DNA of 64,000 nt from Natronosalvus sp042663485. GTDB lineage: Archaea; Halobacteriota; Halobacteria; Halobacteriales; Natrialbaceae. Location: the NCBI GenBank assembly GCA_042663485.1, contig JBHTAF010000002.1; one strand, given 5' to 3'. The notes under the pieces were generated by a model. It worked only from the letters and a program-made list of their open reading frames with translations. It did not search any database and had not been told where the DNA came from. Of the stretch, positions 9,006-17,644 are shown one piece after another (within the stretch, counting starts at the first letter, position 1; each line of letters begins with the position of its first letter). Both the position numbers and the translations under genes were made by a program.

Positions 9006-9083
9006 CTGCAGGTACGCGATTCTCGAGTCCCGGCGTATTTGCCGGTGTCGTTTGCCGGCCACTCCGGTTTCAACGGGTATAAG

Positions 9084-9101
9084 TTTTAGGTGTGCCTAAC
9101 T
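9084..9101. promoter_or_regulatory. Iron-box palindrome 1 (DtxR/IdeR-type operator)
   Basis: Core ttagg-tgtg-cctaa at 9086-9099 between the divergent permease and the GMC-associated subunit. A TATA-like gtataag at 9077-9083 lies about 27 bases before the ATG at 9109, so the box falls between TATA and a leaderless start, where a bound repressor would block transcription. Confidence 0.8.
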
Positions 9102-9108
9102 CGCGGTG

Positions 9109-9645
9109 ATGGACCTGACGCGACGGGACGCCGTGGCCGCCCTCGCGGCGCTGGGCGTCGGCGGGGGTGCCGCCGCGACCCTCCGGTATGGCCGCTCGAG
9201 GAGGACGAGCGACCCAGCACCCGTCGACGAAGAACGCATTCAAGCGACGCTGGTCGCCGCTGCCGACGTCGTCTACCCCTCGGCAACCGACGGCGTCGAG
9301 CCGTTCGTCGAGACCTTCCTCGAGGGACGACTGGCCGACCCCGACCACGCGGCGGCGATGGACGAGACCGTCGCGAAACTCGAGGAGTTGGCCGAGTCGT
9401 GGCACGGGTCGCGGTTCGTTGCACTGTCAGTCGCGGACCGGGATCGATTCCTCCGTGAACTCGGGGCGGACGCCGCCTCGGAAGCGCCGGAGGGCACGAC
9501 CGCCGAGCGAGTTCGGTACTACGTCGTCAACGAGCTCCTGCTCGCGCTGTACGCGTCGCCGACGGGGGGCGAACTGGTCGGCCTCGAGAATCCTCAGGGG
9601 CACGCGGGCGGGATCGACACCTATCAGCGGGGGCCAGATTCGTGA
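9109..9645 (+). CDS. Gluconate 2-dehydrogenase subunit 3-family protein (Tat-exported small subunit)
   Basis: A 178-aa protein with a twin-arginine signal (LTRRDAVAALAALGVGGGAAATL) and a helical domain (ATLVAAADVVYPSATDGVEP, then RYYVVNELLLALYASPTGGE). This domain is typical of the small subunit of gluconate, fructose and alcohol dehydrogenase complexes. In those systems the small subunit carries the Tat signal and ferries the flavoprotein across the membrane. The GMC flavoprotein follows 25 bases downstream. GTG at 9106 is an alternative start. The promoter contains iron box 1, so expression should rise in low iron. Confidence 0.85.
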   Translation: MDLTRRDAVAALAALGVGGGAAATLRYGRSRRTSDPAPVDEERIQATLVAAADVVYPSATDGVEPFVETFLEGRLADPDHAAAMDETVAKLEELAESWHGSRFVALSVADRDRFLRELGADAASEAPEGTTAERVRYYVVNELLLALYASPTGGELVGLENPQGHAGGIDTYQRGPDS

Positions 9646-9670
9646 GTTCCTTCCAACGGAGGCCAGACTC

Positions 9671-11302
9671 GTGAGCTGGAGTCGGCCACCCGCAGAGGCG
9701 ACGAACGAGTCGGTCGGATCCGGCGACCGGACCCCGGTGACGGAAGCAGACGTGTGCGTGATCGGCGCCGGACCCGCCGGCAGTATCGTCGCGACGCGAC
9801 TCGCGGAGGCGGGTCACGAGGTGGTGATCCTCGAGGCCGGGCCTCGATTCGATCCGGCCGATCGACTGGCCAGACAGGAGCGCGCGATCCGACCCGCCTA
9901 CGACCGGCCGGACGTCTGGGACGGCGACCCTGAACGCGACGCTCACGCCGCCTCCGGGGAGTGGTTCTATCCCCTGAATCACGCCCGCGTCAAGGGCGTC
10001 GGCGGCTCGACGCTCCACTGGCAGGGGATGGTCATGCGCCTCCACGAGGACGACTTCGAGTCGGCGAGCGTCCGCGGGGCTGGCGTCGACTGGCCGATCG
10101 ACTACGCCGACCTCCGGCCGTACTACGCCGACGCCGAGCGAGAACTCGGGGTCTCGGGTGCCGACAATCCCTTCGGTCCGCCACGAGAGGAACCCCACCC
10201 GCTGCCGGCGTTTCCTCCCTCCTACAGCGATAGCCTGTTCGCGCCGGCCTGCGACGCCCTCGAGATCGCGATGCACCCGGTCCCGAACGCCCGGAACTCC
10301 GAAGCCTACGACGGTCGCGGCGGCTGCGTCGGCTACGGCACCTGCCAGCCCGTCTGTCCGTCCGGCGCGAAGTACGACGCGACCGTCCACGTCGAACGCG
10401 CAGAAGCCGCGGGGGCGACGGTGCTCGACCGGGTTCCGGTCACGCGACTCGAGCACGGTCCCGACGCGGTCGAGGCGGCGGTCTACGCGACCCCGGACGG
10501 TGACACGTACCGCCAGGAGGCCGACGCCTTCATCGTCGCCTGCGGGGGCGTCGAGACGCCGCGACTGCTGCTGGTTTCGGAATCCGACCACTACCCCGAC
10601 GGCCTCGCAAACTCGAGCGGCCTCGTCGGGCGATACTTCATGGATCACCTCTTCGCCGGGATGGGTGGCGTCCTCGAGGAGTCGACCCGCCAGAACCACG
10701 TCGGCTTTCTCACCAGCGAGTGCCACCAGTTCTACGACGAGGCCGACGAGGAGGTCGCCCCGTTCAAACTCGAGTTCTTCAACTACGCCGGCCCCTCGCC
10801 GGTGGAACTGGCGCTCACCGGCGACGACTGGGGCGACGCCCTCCTCGAGCGCCTCCGGGCGGAGTACGGCACCCACGTCGGCGTCGGCGCGCTCGTCGAG
10901 CAACTCCCCCGCGAGGACAGTTACGTCGGGCTCGACCCCGAACGCACGGACGACAACGGCGTTCCGATCCCGGACGTCCACTGGAACGTCGGCGAGCGGG
11001 CGCTGCGAACCATCGAGCGGGTCAACGAGATCCAGCGATCGATCCTGGAGGAACTGGGCGCCGAGATCACCTGGCAGGTCGGGCCGGAGAACACCGGACC
11101 CGCCTACCACCACATGGGGACGACCCGGATGGGTGACGATCCGTCCGAGAGCGTCGTCGATCCCACGCTGCGGACTCACGACCTCGAGAACTGCTGGCTC
11201 GTCTCGAGTTCGGTCTTCCCCACCGGTGGCGCGATGAATCCGACGCTGACCATCGCCGCCCTCGCGTTGCGGGCAGCCGAGGCGATCGAGGACGCTCTCT
11301 AG
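9671..11302 (+). CDS. GMC-family FAD-dependent oxidoreductase
   Basis: A 543-aa flavoprotein. The N-terminal FAD-binding motif is VIGAGPAGSIV (about residues 29-39), followed by the second FAD element GGSTLHWQGM (about 112). A Cys-rich stretch CVGYGTCQPVCPSGAKYDA lies at about 219-237. The C-terminal active-site region contains YHHMGTTRMGDDP and GGAMNPTLTIAALALRAAE, with the catalytic His and Asn typical of the family. It resembles the large subunits of gluconate/fructose dehydrogenases. It has no signal peptide and is preceded by the Tat-bearing small subunit. The GTG at 9671 is the best start, after the upstream stop. Its substrate is unknown; being in an iron-boxed unit it may act in iron reduction or in sugar oxidation under iron limitation (inference). 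Confidence 0.88.
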   Translation: MSWSRPPAEATNESVGSGDRTPVTEADVCVIGAGPAGSIVATRLAEAGHEVVILEAGPRFDPADRLARQERAIRPAYDRPDVWDGDPERDAHAASGEWFYPLNHARVKGVGGSTLHWQGMVMRLHEDDFESASVRGAGVDWPIDYADLRPYYADAERELGVSGADNPFGPPREEPHPLPAFPPSYSDSLFAPACDALEIAMHPVPNARNSEAYDGRGGCVGYGTCQPVCPSGAKYDATVHVERAEAAGATVLDRVPVTRLEHGPDAVEAAVYATPDGDTYRQEADAFIVACGGVETPRLLLVSESDHYPDGLANSSGLVGRYFMDHLFAGMGGVLEESTRQNHVGFLTSECHQFYDEADEEVAPFKLEFFNYAGPSPVELALTGDDWGDALLERLRAEYGTHVGVGALVEQLPREDSYVGLDPERTDDNGVPIPDVHWNVGERALRTIERVNEIQRSILEELGAEITWQVGPENTGPAYHHMGTTRMGDDPSESVVDPTLRTHDLENCWLVSSSVFPTGGAMNPTLTIAALALRAAEAIEDAL

Positions 11303-11338
11303 CGCTCGCCACCATCCCACCTCCCCCCCCCCCCTCTG

Positions 11339-11356
11339 TTTTAGGCAAACCTAAAA
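11339..11356 (+). promoter_or_regulatory. Iron-box palindrome 2
   Basis: ttttagg-caaa-cctaaaa, a full 7+7 inverted repeat. It ends 16 bases before the ATG at 11373 of the GT2 glycosyltransferase, overlapping the expected TATA position. A tract of 12 cytosines (11323-11334) lies immediately upstream. Confidence 0.82.
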
Positions 11357-11372
11357 CCTTAAGTGACACCCG

Positions 11373-12245
11373 ATGAGAGTACCGGTAATGAGCGTGGAGA
11401 CACCCGCGGACGACGGCGACGAACTCGAGGTCGACGCCACACCCTCGGATCGACCCGGGGAGTCGATCGATGCCGACAATGGTGCAGACTTCGACGACGA
11501 ATCGACGCGAGAGGCCACCGACGGGAGCGGCACTGACGAGTACACCTTCGACGACGTCGCTGTCGTGATGGGGACGTACAACGAGGAGCAAGCGATCGGG
11601 ACCGTTCTCGCTGACATCGAGCGCGTGACCGACGACCGCGCCGAGGTCGTCTGCGTCGACGGGTCCTCGGACCGCACGCCAGAAATCGCGCGCGAACACG
11701 GCGCGACCGTGATCGAACAGGAACCACAGGGCTACGGCGTTGCCGTCCACGAGGCCATCACGGCGCCCGAACGCCCGGTGATCGTCACCACTGACTGCGA
11801 CGACACCTACCCGATGGATCAGTTACCGGAATTCCTCGAGTTGATCAACCGAGGTCACGACGTCGTCAGCGGCGACCGCCTCTACCACGGCGCCGAGGCG
11901 ATGCCGGCGCTCAACCGCCTCGGCAACCACGCCTTCGCGTCCCTCGCCAGCGTCCTGATGGGTACGCGCGTCCACGACACCACCACAGGCATGCGGGCCT
12001 ACCGCCGCGAGGTCATCCAGGACATTGAGTGGTCCGAGAACACCGGCCTCTCGGCCGAACTCCTGATCCGGCCCCTGATGCGGGGCTACGACGTGGTCGA
12101 ACACCCCATCACCTACGCCGAGCGCGCAGGTGAGACCAAGCTCGACCCCTTCCAGGGAGGCTACGAGATCGCGCGATCGATCGTCAAGGTTGCCCTCGAG
12201 GAGCGCATGCGGGAGTTGCCACACGAGCCGCAGCAGGATCGGTAG
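11373..12245 (+). CDS. GT2-family glycosyltransferase, polyprenyl/dolichyl-phosphate type
   Basis: A 290-aa protein with an acidic leader of about 50 residues, then a GT-A fold: VAVVMGTYNEEQAIGTVLAD, VVCVDGSSDRTPEIA, and a metal-binding motif in TTDCDDTYPMDQLPEF. TTGMRAYRREVI and ITYAERAGETKLDPFQGGYE follow, as in dolichol-phosphate mannose/glucose synthases. It probably charges a polyprenyl phosphate with a sugar on the cytoplasmic face. An in-frame ATG at 11388 (MSVETPADD) is an equally good start. Iron box 2 lies in its promoter, so it appears to be induced by iron starvation. Confidence 0.88.
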   Translation: MRVPVMSVETPADDGDELEVDATPSDRPGESIDADNGADFDDESTREATDGSGTDEYTFDDVAVVMGTYNEEQAIGTVLADIERVTDDRAEVVCVDGSSDRTPEIAREHGATVIEQEPQGYGVAVHEAITAPERPVIVTTDCDDTYPMDQLPEFLELINRGHDVVSGDRLYHGAEAMPALNRLGNHAFASLASVLMGTRVHDTTTGMRAYRREVIQDIEWSENTGLSAELLIRPLMRGYDVVEHPITYAERAGETKLDPFQGGYEIARSIVKVALEERMRELPHEPQQDR

Positions 12246-13179
12246 GTGGACACCGACTACATCGGAGTACCACACTGTGACACTATTCGTCGTCGCTCTT
12301 CAGAAACAGCGTGCTGGTGAGCGCTGCCACTGGAACGGTCGCAGACGAAGGTATTGATACGGGATTACCCGACTACGTCTACACTGCCACCCAGTGTGGT
12401 TCGTTCGGAGGAGAGCGTCACGAGGGACCGATCCATCAACTGCGGGCGGGTTTCGGTAATCCGGTCCACCATGAGACGGTCTCGTTCTGTCGTTTTCAGC
12501 CAGCGAAACAGTGCAGAGTACCGTATCGCCACCGTTGACCGCATGGGAGCATCCCTGCGAATTGTGATTCAGAACGGTACCGACCATTGAACGCCGAGGA
12601 GAGTGGAAACCCGTCCGCTGAATCTATCGTTCGACTTGGATCGTCTGCTGACGTATGTTTGTTCGACTCGAATTCAAGACGTGGTCAATTTCGTTTCTCT
12701 CAACTGTTGTCACCGTACAATTCTCACCTGCTGAAAGAACTTCGTCTGGTCGACGAGGCCAGTAGAGGCTATGTTCAGTAGGGAATAGTCACCAAATTCC
12801 CAGGCGTTTATAAAGGCGTCCGCAGTCGGGCGTTTAGAGAATTGATAAATAAAGGGACATACTCCAGGGTATCGTATGGAATGGAGTTCCCTCTACAACC
12901 GACAATTCCGCACATTATGACGAGACACCCATTGATCGATCATCGAGACCGGTCGGGGCGCCTCGAGGACCGACACCGACATCGGAGGACGACAGGACGC
13001 CTTTCTACCAGCGCACACCGCCGTACAGGGACACGGGTCACGCGTTCAAACGGCTGTAGCCAGCAAACACGCAGGGGGCTGAACCGGGATAACCGAAACC
13101 AATTGGTCGCACACCAGGAAAACACTGGGGAGCTGGTCGGCGACGGTCACTGGGCGGGCAACGGGGATGGGCACGCCGC
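12246..13179. other. Gene-poor, AT-richer stretch
   Basis: About 930 bases with no recognisable gene and lower GC than the flanks. A 59-codon minus-strand frame (12544 to 12365), MRSTVAIRYSALFRWLKTTE and onward, might be a decayed small gene, but I cannot identify it. A TATA-like tttataaagg lies near 12808, and gataaataaa near 12845. Nothing resembling a transposase, tRNA or long inverted repeat is seen. It may be a degraded insertion site between the GT2 gene and the sulfatase-like gene. Confidence 0.35.
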
Positions 13180-14190
13180 ATGAGGGAACTTAGCGTCCGC
13201 TCCTGGATCGACCGAGCGAAGCGAAACTGGCAGTCGGACAAGAAGCGAGCGGTCATGGAGGCGGCCTACTGTCTGTATCTTGGGCCGTGGTTCACGGCGA
13301 CATCCCGACGTCCCATCGGGACGAACGTGTACGACCTCGAGTGGGACGCACTCATTATTCTGGATGCGTGCAGGGTGGATGCGCTTCGGTACCTCGCGCC
13401 CGAATACGACTTTCTGGACGCGAGGAGCATCGACTCGATACTGTCCGTGGGAAGTGGTTCGCGGGAGTGGCTGGTCAAAACGTTCAACGAGGACCGTCTC
13501 GAGGACGTCCAGGAAACCGCGCTCGTCACAGCCAATGGCTTCGACCGGGATATCTTCATGAACGACCGATACCTCCCCGGGATCGCCGTCCCGTTCTGCT
13601 GGCCAGGTGCAGAGCCGGTCACGGAACACGATTTCCTCAGATACGATCCGGTGTGGCGCGACTGTCGAGACGAACGGCTGGATACGGTTCCCCCGGAAGC
13701 GACGACGAACCGAGCCATCCTGGCCGGACGAGAGGCCGGTGCCGACCGACTCGTCGTTCACTACGCTCAGCCACACACGCCCTATATTGCCGATGCAGCA
13801 ACCGACGGTGGGAGAGAGCTGACAGACATCGAGCAGAATGCGTGGGGAGCGCTCAAGCAAGGTTCAGTGCCGAACGAAGTGGTGTGGCGAATGTATCTCA
13901 ACAACCTTCGCCACGCGCTCGATTCGGTCGGCGTGCTCCTCGAAAACCTCGACGCGGAGACGGTCGTACTCTCGGCCGACCACGGCGAGGCATTCGGCGA
14001 GTGGGGAATCCAGGGACACCCAACCGGCCTTCCACACCCACACGTGAAACGAGTTCCGTGGGCGACGACGACTGCGACCGACTACGAATCGGTCGCGACT
14101 GACGATATTGCGAGTCCAGCGGCGGATCCCACGGAAGACGATGGAACCGTCGAGGAACACCTGGAGGCGCTCGGCTACGGGAAGTTCTAA
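13180..14190 (+). CDS. Sulfatase/alkaline-phosphatase-superfamily protein
   Basis: A 336-aa protein with the metal-binding core of the sulfatase/phosphoglycerol-transferase fold. ALIILDACRVDALRYLAPEY (about residues 64-83) supplies the first Asp and the Cys position corresponding to the formylglycine/Ser/Thr nucleophile. HYAQPHTPYI (about 190) and VVLSADHGEAFGEWG (about 265-279) supply the remaining ligands. Haloarchaeal members often sit in surface-polysaccharide or glycosylation loci, consistent with the surrounding glycosyltransferases. No signal peptide or membrane anchor is visible. It could be a sulfatase, a phosphodiesterase or a phospho-sugar transferase. No iron box was seen in front of it. 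Confidence 0.8.
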   Translation: MRELSVRSWIDRAKRNWQSDKKRAVMEAAYCLYLGPWFTATSRRPIGTNVYDLEWDALIILDACRVDALRYLAPEYDFLDARSIDSILSVGSGSREWLVKTFNEDRLEDVQETALVTANGFDRDIFMNDRYLPGIAVPFCWPGAEPVTEHDFLRYDPVWRDCRDERLDTVPPEATTNRAILAGREAGADRLVVHYAQPHTPYIADAATDGGRELTDIEQNAWGALKQGSVPNEVVWRMYLNNLRHALDSVGVLLENLDAETVVLSADHGEAFGEWGIQGHPTGLPHPHVKRVPWATTTATDYESVATDDIASPAADPTEDDGTVEEHLEALGYGKF

Positions 14191-14264
14191 CGCATCATCG
14201 GTGCCCGTCACCGTTCCAATGGCAGTGCTCCCACCAGCACTCTGCTTGTGAAGAACGTTCGTCG

Positions 14265-16472
14265 TTAGTCCGCAGTCACTTCGAGTTCCGTCTCAAGCCG
14301 TTCCCACTCGGGCAATTCAGCGTCCTCGAGCAGCGTCCCCTCCCGCCCGCAGTCGGTGACGAGACGGCAACCCCGCGTTTCCGGCGGCCAGACGACCTCG
14401 AGCGTGCCGTCTGCGACCCGAACCGTGGTCTCCTGGCGGTAGGTGTAGGTGCCGCCGTCGGGCTGGACGAGCGTGACCGAGAGGACGAATCGGTTAGTGG
14501 CAGCGAGTTCGACCCCGTCTTCGGTCGGCCCGCGAGTCGCCTCCGGGGGGACCGACAGGGTAGCGTTACCGGCGTCGTCGCTCGCGGCCGCCACCGTCCA
14601 GGCGACGCGGATCTCGTCGGTCGGGTCCTCCAGGTGGTACTCGACGGAGCCGTTCGCCCCCTCGAGGGTGACGACGGCACGGCTGACCCGGTCGGGGACG
14701 CCGACTGTCGTCTCGCCGTCCATCGTCGCACCTCGCCGGATCTCGAGGGGCTGGAGAACGGCCTCGATCTCGTCGGGGCTCGCGCCCCACGCGCCGCGGT
14801 AGGTGTACCGGTAAGGGTCGCGGTCGGGATAGGCGTCGAGAACGGCGAACTCCCGTCCGGCGTCGCCCTCGAGGACGTAGACGACGTCGCCCTCGAGGTC
14901 GGGGTCGTTCCGCAGCGCCTGGAAGGGATGGTTGGTCCACTGGCCGTAGGGTGCGGGCTGGAAGACGAGGGCGTTCTCGAGGTCGCGGTCGTCGAACGGT
15001 TCGTAGGCCGCCTCAGCACTCCGGGTGTAGTCGGCGTTGCGATCGATCGGTCCCGAGATGAGCGCGACGGTCGTCGCCGCGAGGACGAGCGTCGCCACCA
15101 GGGCGAGGGAAACGAGGACCCTGCGAGGCGAACCCGGGGTGTCGATCCGCTCGAGGAGTTCGGGGACGCGAACTCGAGCGAGACGCCACGCCGTCACGAG
15201 CGCGACGGCGGCGAAGACGGCGAACGGAGCGAGCAGGTCGAAGTGATAGAAGGGGCCGAACCGACTGACGAGGCCGTTCGTCGGATCGTCCATCGTCGCC
15301 AGAATGTTGAAATTGCCCCAGAAGGCGACGTTGCCCAGGACGACGGTGATGACGACGCCCGCGAGAAGCGCGGCGGGCAGCGGGGATACGGCGACCAGGC
15401 GACCTCGCGCTCGCGATCCGGTCCGGTGTCCCTCGAGCCACTGCCGACCCGCCAGCGCGAGTCCCGCGACCGCCGCCAGGGTGCCGACCGGCCCGGCGAC
15501 GACCCAGCGGGTGGCGAAGTACCACAGCACGTAGCCGTTGGCCTCGAGCGCCAGCGCGGGCGTGTACTCGATGCCGTGGCCCACGATCTCGCGATAGCCG
15601 AACCCGGGGCCGTCCAGCGGCGCGAACGCCTGGAAGGGAAACTCGAGGGGCGACCCGGTCAGTCGTGCGTTGTACGCGAGCGCGAGAGCGACGAACGCGA
15701 GACCGATCGCCCCCGTGAGCAGGTTCCGGCGGACGGGATCGGCCCGCGGGCGGCCTCGTCGGAGAGCGGTCACCGTCTGCCAGCCGGCGTGGACGATGAA
15801 CGGCAGGGCGAACAAGACGGCAGTGTACGGCCGGGCGAAGAACGCGATGCCCACGGCGATTCCAGCGATAGCGGCCATTCGGGAGTCCCCGAAGCGGACG
15901 CCGCGCAGGTAGCAGACGGCGAAGAGGAGGTTCCACAGCGTCGTCGGGGCGTAGGGAAGGAAGACGGACGAGGACAGGAGCGCCATCGGCGAGGCCGCGA
16001 AGAGGACGGACGACACGAGGCCAACTCGGCGGTCGGCGACCATCGAGCCGAGGACGTAAGTCAGGTAGGCGTTGAGCGCCGCCACGACCGCCAGCGTGAC
16101 CCGAGGCTCGTCGAACAGGGCCATCGAAACGGCGTACATGCCGGCGGGGACGGGCGCGTACTTCGAGTACAGCCGACCGTCCTCGAGGACGAAGAACCAC
16201 GGTCTGACGGCCTCGGCGAGGTCTCCCGCGTGAATCTGAAGGTGGCCCTCGAGCAACATCGCGGCCTGCAACAGGTAGACGGCCTCGTCGTCGTTGCTCG
16301 AGTGGTACGGAAACAGCTCGCTCGCGAGGGTGAAGACGACGAGGCCGGCGAGGACGCTCACGAGGAGCGCGTAGCGGCGCTCGCGCGGGCGGGTGGCGGC
16401 CCGGAGAACGGAACGAACGGAGCGACGCGAGGGGACGTGGCTTCGGAGTCGGTGCTGGCGGGGGTCGCCCAT
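14265..16472 (-). CDS. GT-C-type membrane glycosyltransferase-like protein
   Basis: A 735-aa protein with about 10-12 membrane segments in its N-terminal 460 residues and a large outward-facing beta-rich C-terminal domain (about 490-735). A loop after the first membrane segment carries SNDDEAVYLLQAAM, the acidic-residue position that serves as catalytic base in PMT/ArnT/oligosaccharyltransferase-type GT-C enzymes. AVRPWFFVLEDGRLYSKYAP follows. It probably transfers a sugar from a lipid-linked donor. Its start lies three bases after the stop of the iron-binding lipoprotein gene (TGAGGCATG), so both are read from the iron-boxed promoter at about 17600. The substrate is unknown. Confidence 0.75.
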   Translation of the reverse strand: MGDPRQHRLRSHVPSRRSVRSVLRAATRPRERRYALLVSVLAGLVVFTLASELFPYHSSNDDEAVYLLQAAMLLEGHLQIHAGDLAEAVRPWFFVLEDGRLYSKYAPVPAGMYAVSMALFDEPRVTLAVVAALNAYLTYVLGSMVADRRVGLVSSVLFAASPMALLSSSVFLPYAPTTLWNLLFAVCYLRGVRFGDSRMAAIAGIAVGIAFFARPYTAVLFALPFIVHAGWQTVTALRRGRPRADPVRRNLLTGAIGLAFVALALAYNARLTGSPLEFPFQAFAPLDGPGFGYREIVGHGIEYTPALALEANGYVLWYFATRWVVAGPVGTLAAVAGLALAGRQWLEGHRTGSRARGRLVAVSPLPAALLAGVVITVVLGNVAFWGNFNILATMDDPTNGLVSRFGPFYHFDLLAPFAVFAAVALVTAWRLARVRVPELLERIDTPGSPRRVLVSLALVATLVLAATTVALISGPIDRNADYTRSAEAAYEPFDDRDLENALVFQPAPYGQWTNHPFQALRNDPDLEGDVVYVLEGDAGREFAVLDAYPDRDPYRYTYRGAWGASPDEIEAVLQPLEIRRGATMDGETTVGVPDRVSRAVVTLEGANGSVEYHLEDPTDEIRVAWTVAAASDDAGNATLSVPPEATRGPTEDGVELAATNRFVLSVTLVQPDGGTYTYRQETTVRVADGTLEVVWPPETRGCRLVTDCGREGTLLEDAELPEWERLETELEVTAD

Positions 16473-16475
16473 GCC

Positions 16476-17594
16476 TCAGGTGTTGATGCCGACCTCCCGC
16501 ATGAGGTCGATCGTCGGCTCGAGGTCTGAGAGCTTCGAGAGGTCGAGGTTCGGGACGTCGAGTTCGTCGATAGGCGGCAGGTCGCCGACCGGGTCGACGT
16601 CCGAGATCAGCGGGTACTCGTAGGTCTCCGTGGCGAAGTACTCCTGGGCTTGCGCCGAGAGCAGGTGACGCACGAAGTTCTGAGCGAGGTCAGCGTCGTC
16701 GGTCGCGTCCGTGACGGCCGCGCCAGCGACGTCGAAGACGGCGCCCGCGTCGCCTTCGGTAAACGACGTGGCGATGGGAGCGTCCGGCGACCCGTCGAGC
16801 ACCCGCTGGACGTAGTAGTGATTCGTGAACCCGGCGTCGATTTCGCCGTTGGCGACGGCCTGACAGACCGCGAACTCGTCTGCGTACTCTGCGATTCCCG
16901 CGTCGACGACGCCCTCGAGCCACTCGCGGGTCGTCTCCTCACCCTCGAGCAGGCGCATGGCGGTCACGAAGCCCTGGCAGGAACCGTAAGAGGGGGCCCA
17001 GCCCAGGTCGCCGTCGAAGTCGGTCGCGTACGCCTGGATGCTGTCGAACGTGTCCTCGGCCGAGAGGGAGTTGGTGTTGTAGGGGACGATTCGAGCGCGC
17101 CCCGAGGTGCCGACCCACTGATCGGTCCGGAACTCCTCGCCGACCATCGAGGTGACGTCGTCTGAGAGCGCCTGCGTTCGGCCCTCGTCGGCGAGCGCAC
17201 CGAGAGCCGCCGCGTCGACGGTGTAGAACACGTCCGCGGGGGTTCCAGAGCCCTCTTCGGCGATCTGATTGACCAGTTCCGAGGAGTTGTCGTAGCGAAC
17301 GTCGACCGAGAAGTCCTCGTAGTAATCCTCGAGGTCGCCGAGCAGCGTCCCGACGAGGAACTTGCCGCGCCCGGAGTAGACGGTGAGTTCGCCCTCGAGG
17401 TCCGGAAGGTCCTCGACGCGAGTCCCGCCCGGTTCGGGGCGTCCGGCCCGCCCGGAGCCGATCTGGCCAAACGTGTTTGGTGCGTCGTCGTCGCTTCCGA
17501 TCAGGCCGAGACAGCCGGCGACGCTCGCGGTACCGAGCGCGGCCGAGCCAGCCAGAAAGGTGCGCCGAGAAGGTGAATTTGATCGTCGAGTCAT
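16476..17594 (-). CDS. Iron(III) ABC transporter substrate-binding lipoprotein
   Basis: A 372-aa family-1 extracellular binding protein (FbpA/FutA type). The N-terminus has a Tat motif (SRRTFLAGSAALGTASVAG) ending in a lipobox Cys (VAGC, about residue 28), giving a membrane-tethered lipoprotein. ELTVYSGRGKFLVGTLLGD (about 70) is the typical start of the ferric-binding domain. Conserved Tyr residues, including NHYYVQRVLD, are candidates for iron ligation. It should pair with the permease at 7383. The promoter has an 18-base iron box just upstream of the start codon and a TATA element immediately beyond, consistent with iron repression. Confidence 0.92.
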   Translation of the reverse strand: MTRRSNSPSRRTFLAGSAALGTASVAGCLGLIGSDDDAPNTFGQIGSGRAGRPEPGGTRVEDLPDLEGELTVYSGRGKFLVGTLLGDLEDYYEDFSVDVRYDNSSELVNQIAEEGSGTPADVFYTVDAAALGALADEGRTQALSDDVTSMVGEEFRTDQWVGTSGRARIVPYNTNSLSAEDTFDSIQAYATDFDGDLGWAPSYGSCQGFVTAMRLLEGEETTREWLEGVVDAGIAEYADEFAVCQAVANGEIDAGFTNHYYVQRVLDGSPDAPIATSFTEGDAGAVFDVAGAAVTDATDDADLAQNFVRHLLSAQAQEYFATETYEYPLISDVDPVGDLPPIDELDVPNLDLSKLSDLEPTIDLMREVGINT

Positions 17595-17596
17595 GT

Positions 17597-17614
17597 TTTT
17601 AGGTTTGCCTAAAT
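17597..17614 (-). promoter_or_regulatory. Iron-box palindrome 3 with adjacent TATA box
   Basis: ttttagg-tttg-cctaaat lies 2-20 bases before the ATG at 17594, and a TATA-like run (aaatatatttataa, 17611-17624) directly abuts it. TATA spacing predicts a leaderless transcript. Repressor at this box would sit between the basal factors and the start. Confidence 0.85.
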
Positions 17615-17644
17615 ATATTTATAAGCGTCGATGTTTGTCGGGCG

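Noticed and set aside
12842..13183. A 113-codon + strand frame overlapping the sulfatase-like gene start
   Set aside because: Composition (Arg/His/Thr-rich) and codon use are unlike neighbouring genes, and its end overlaps the start of a well-supported gene.
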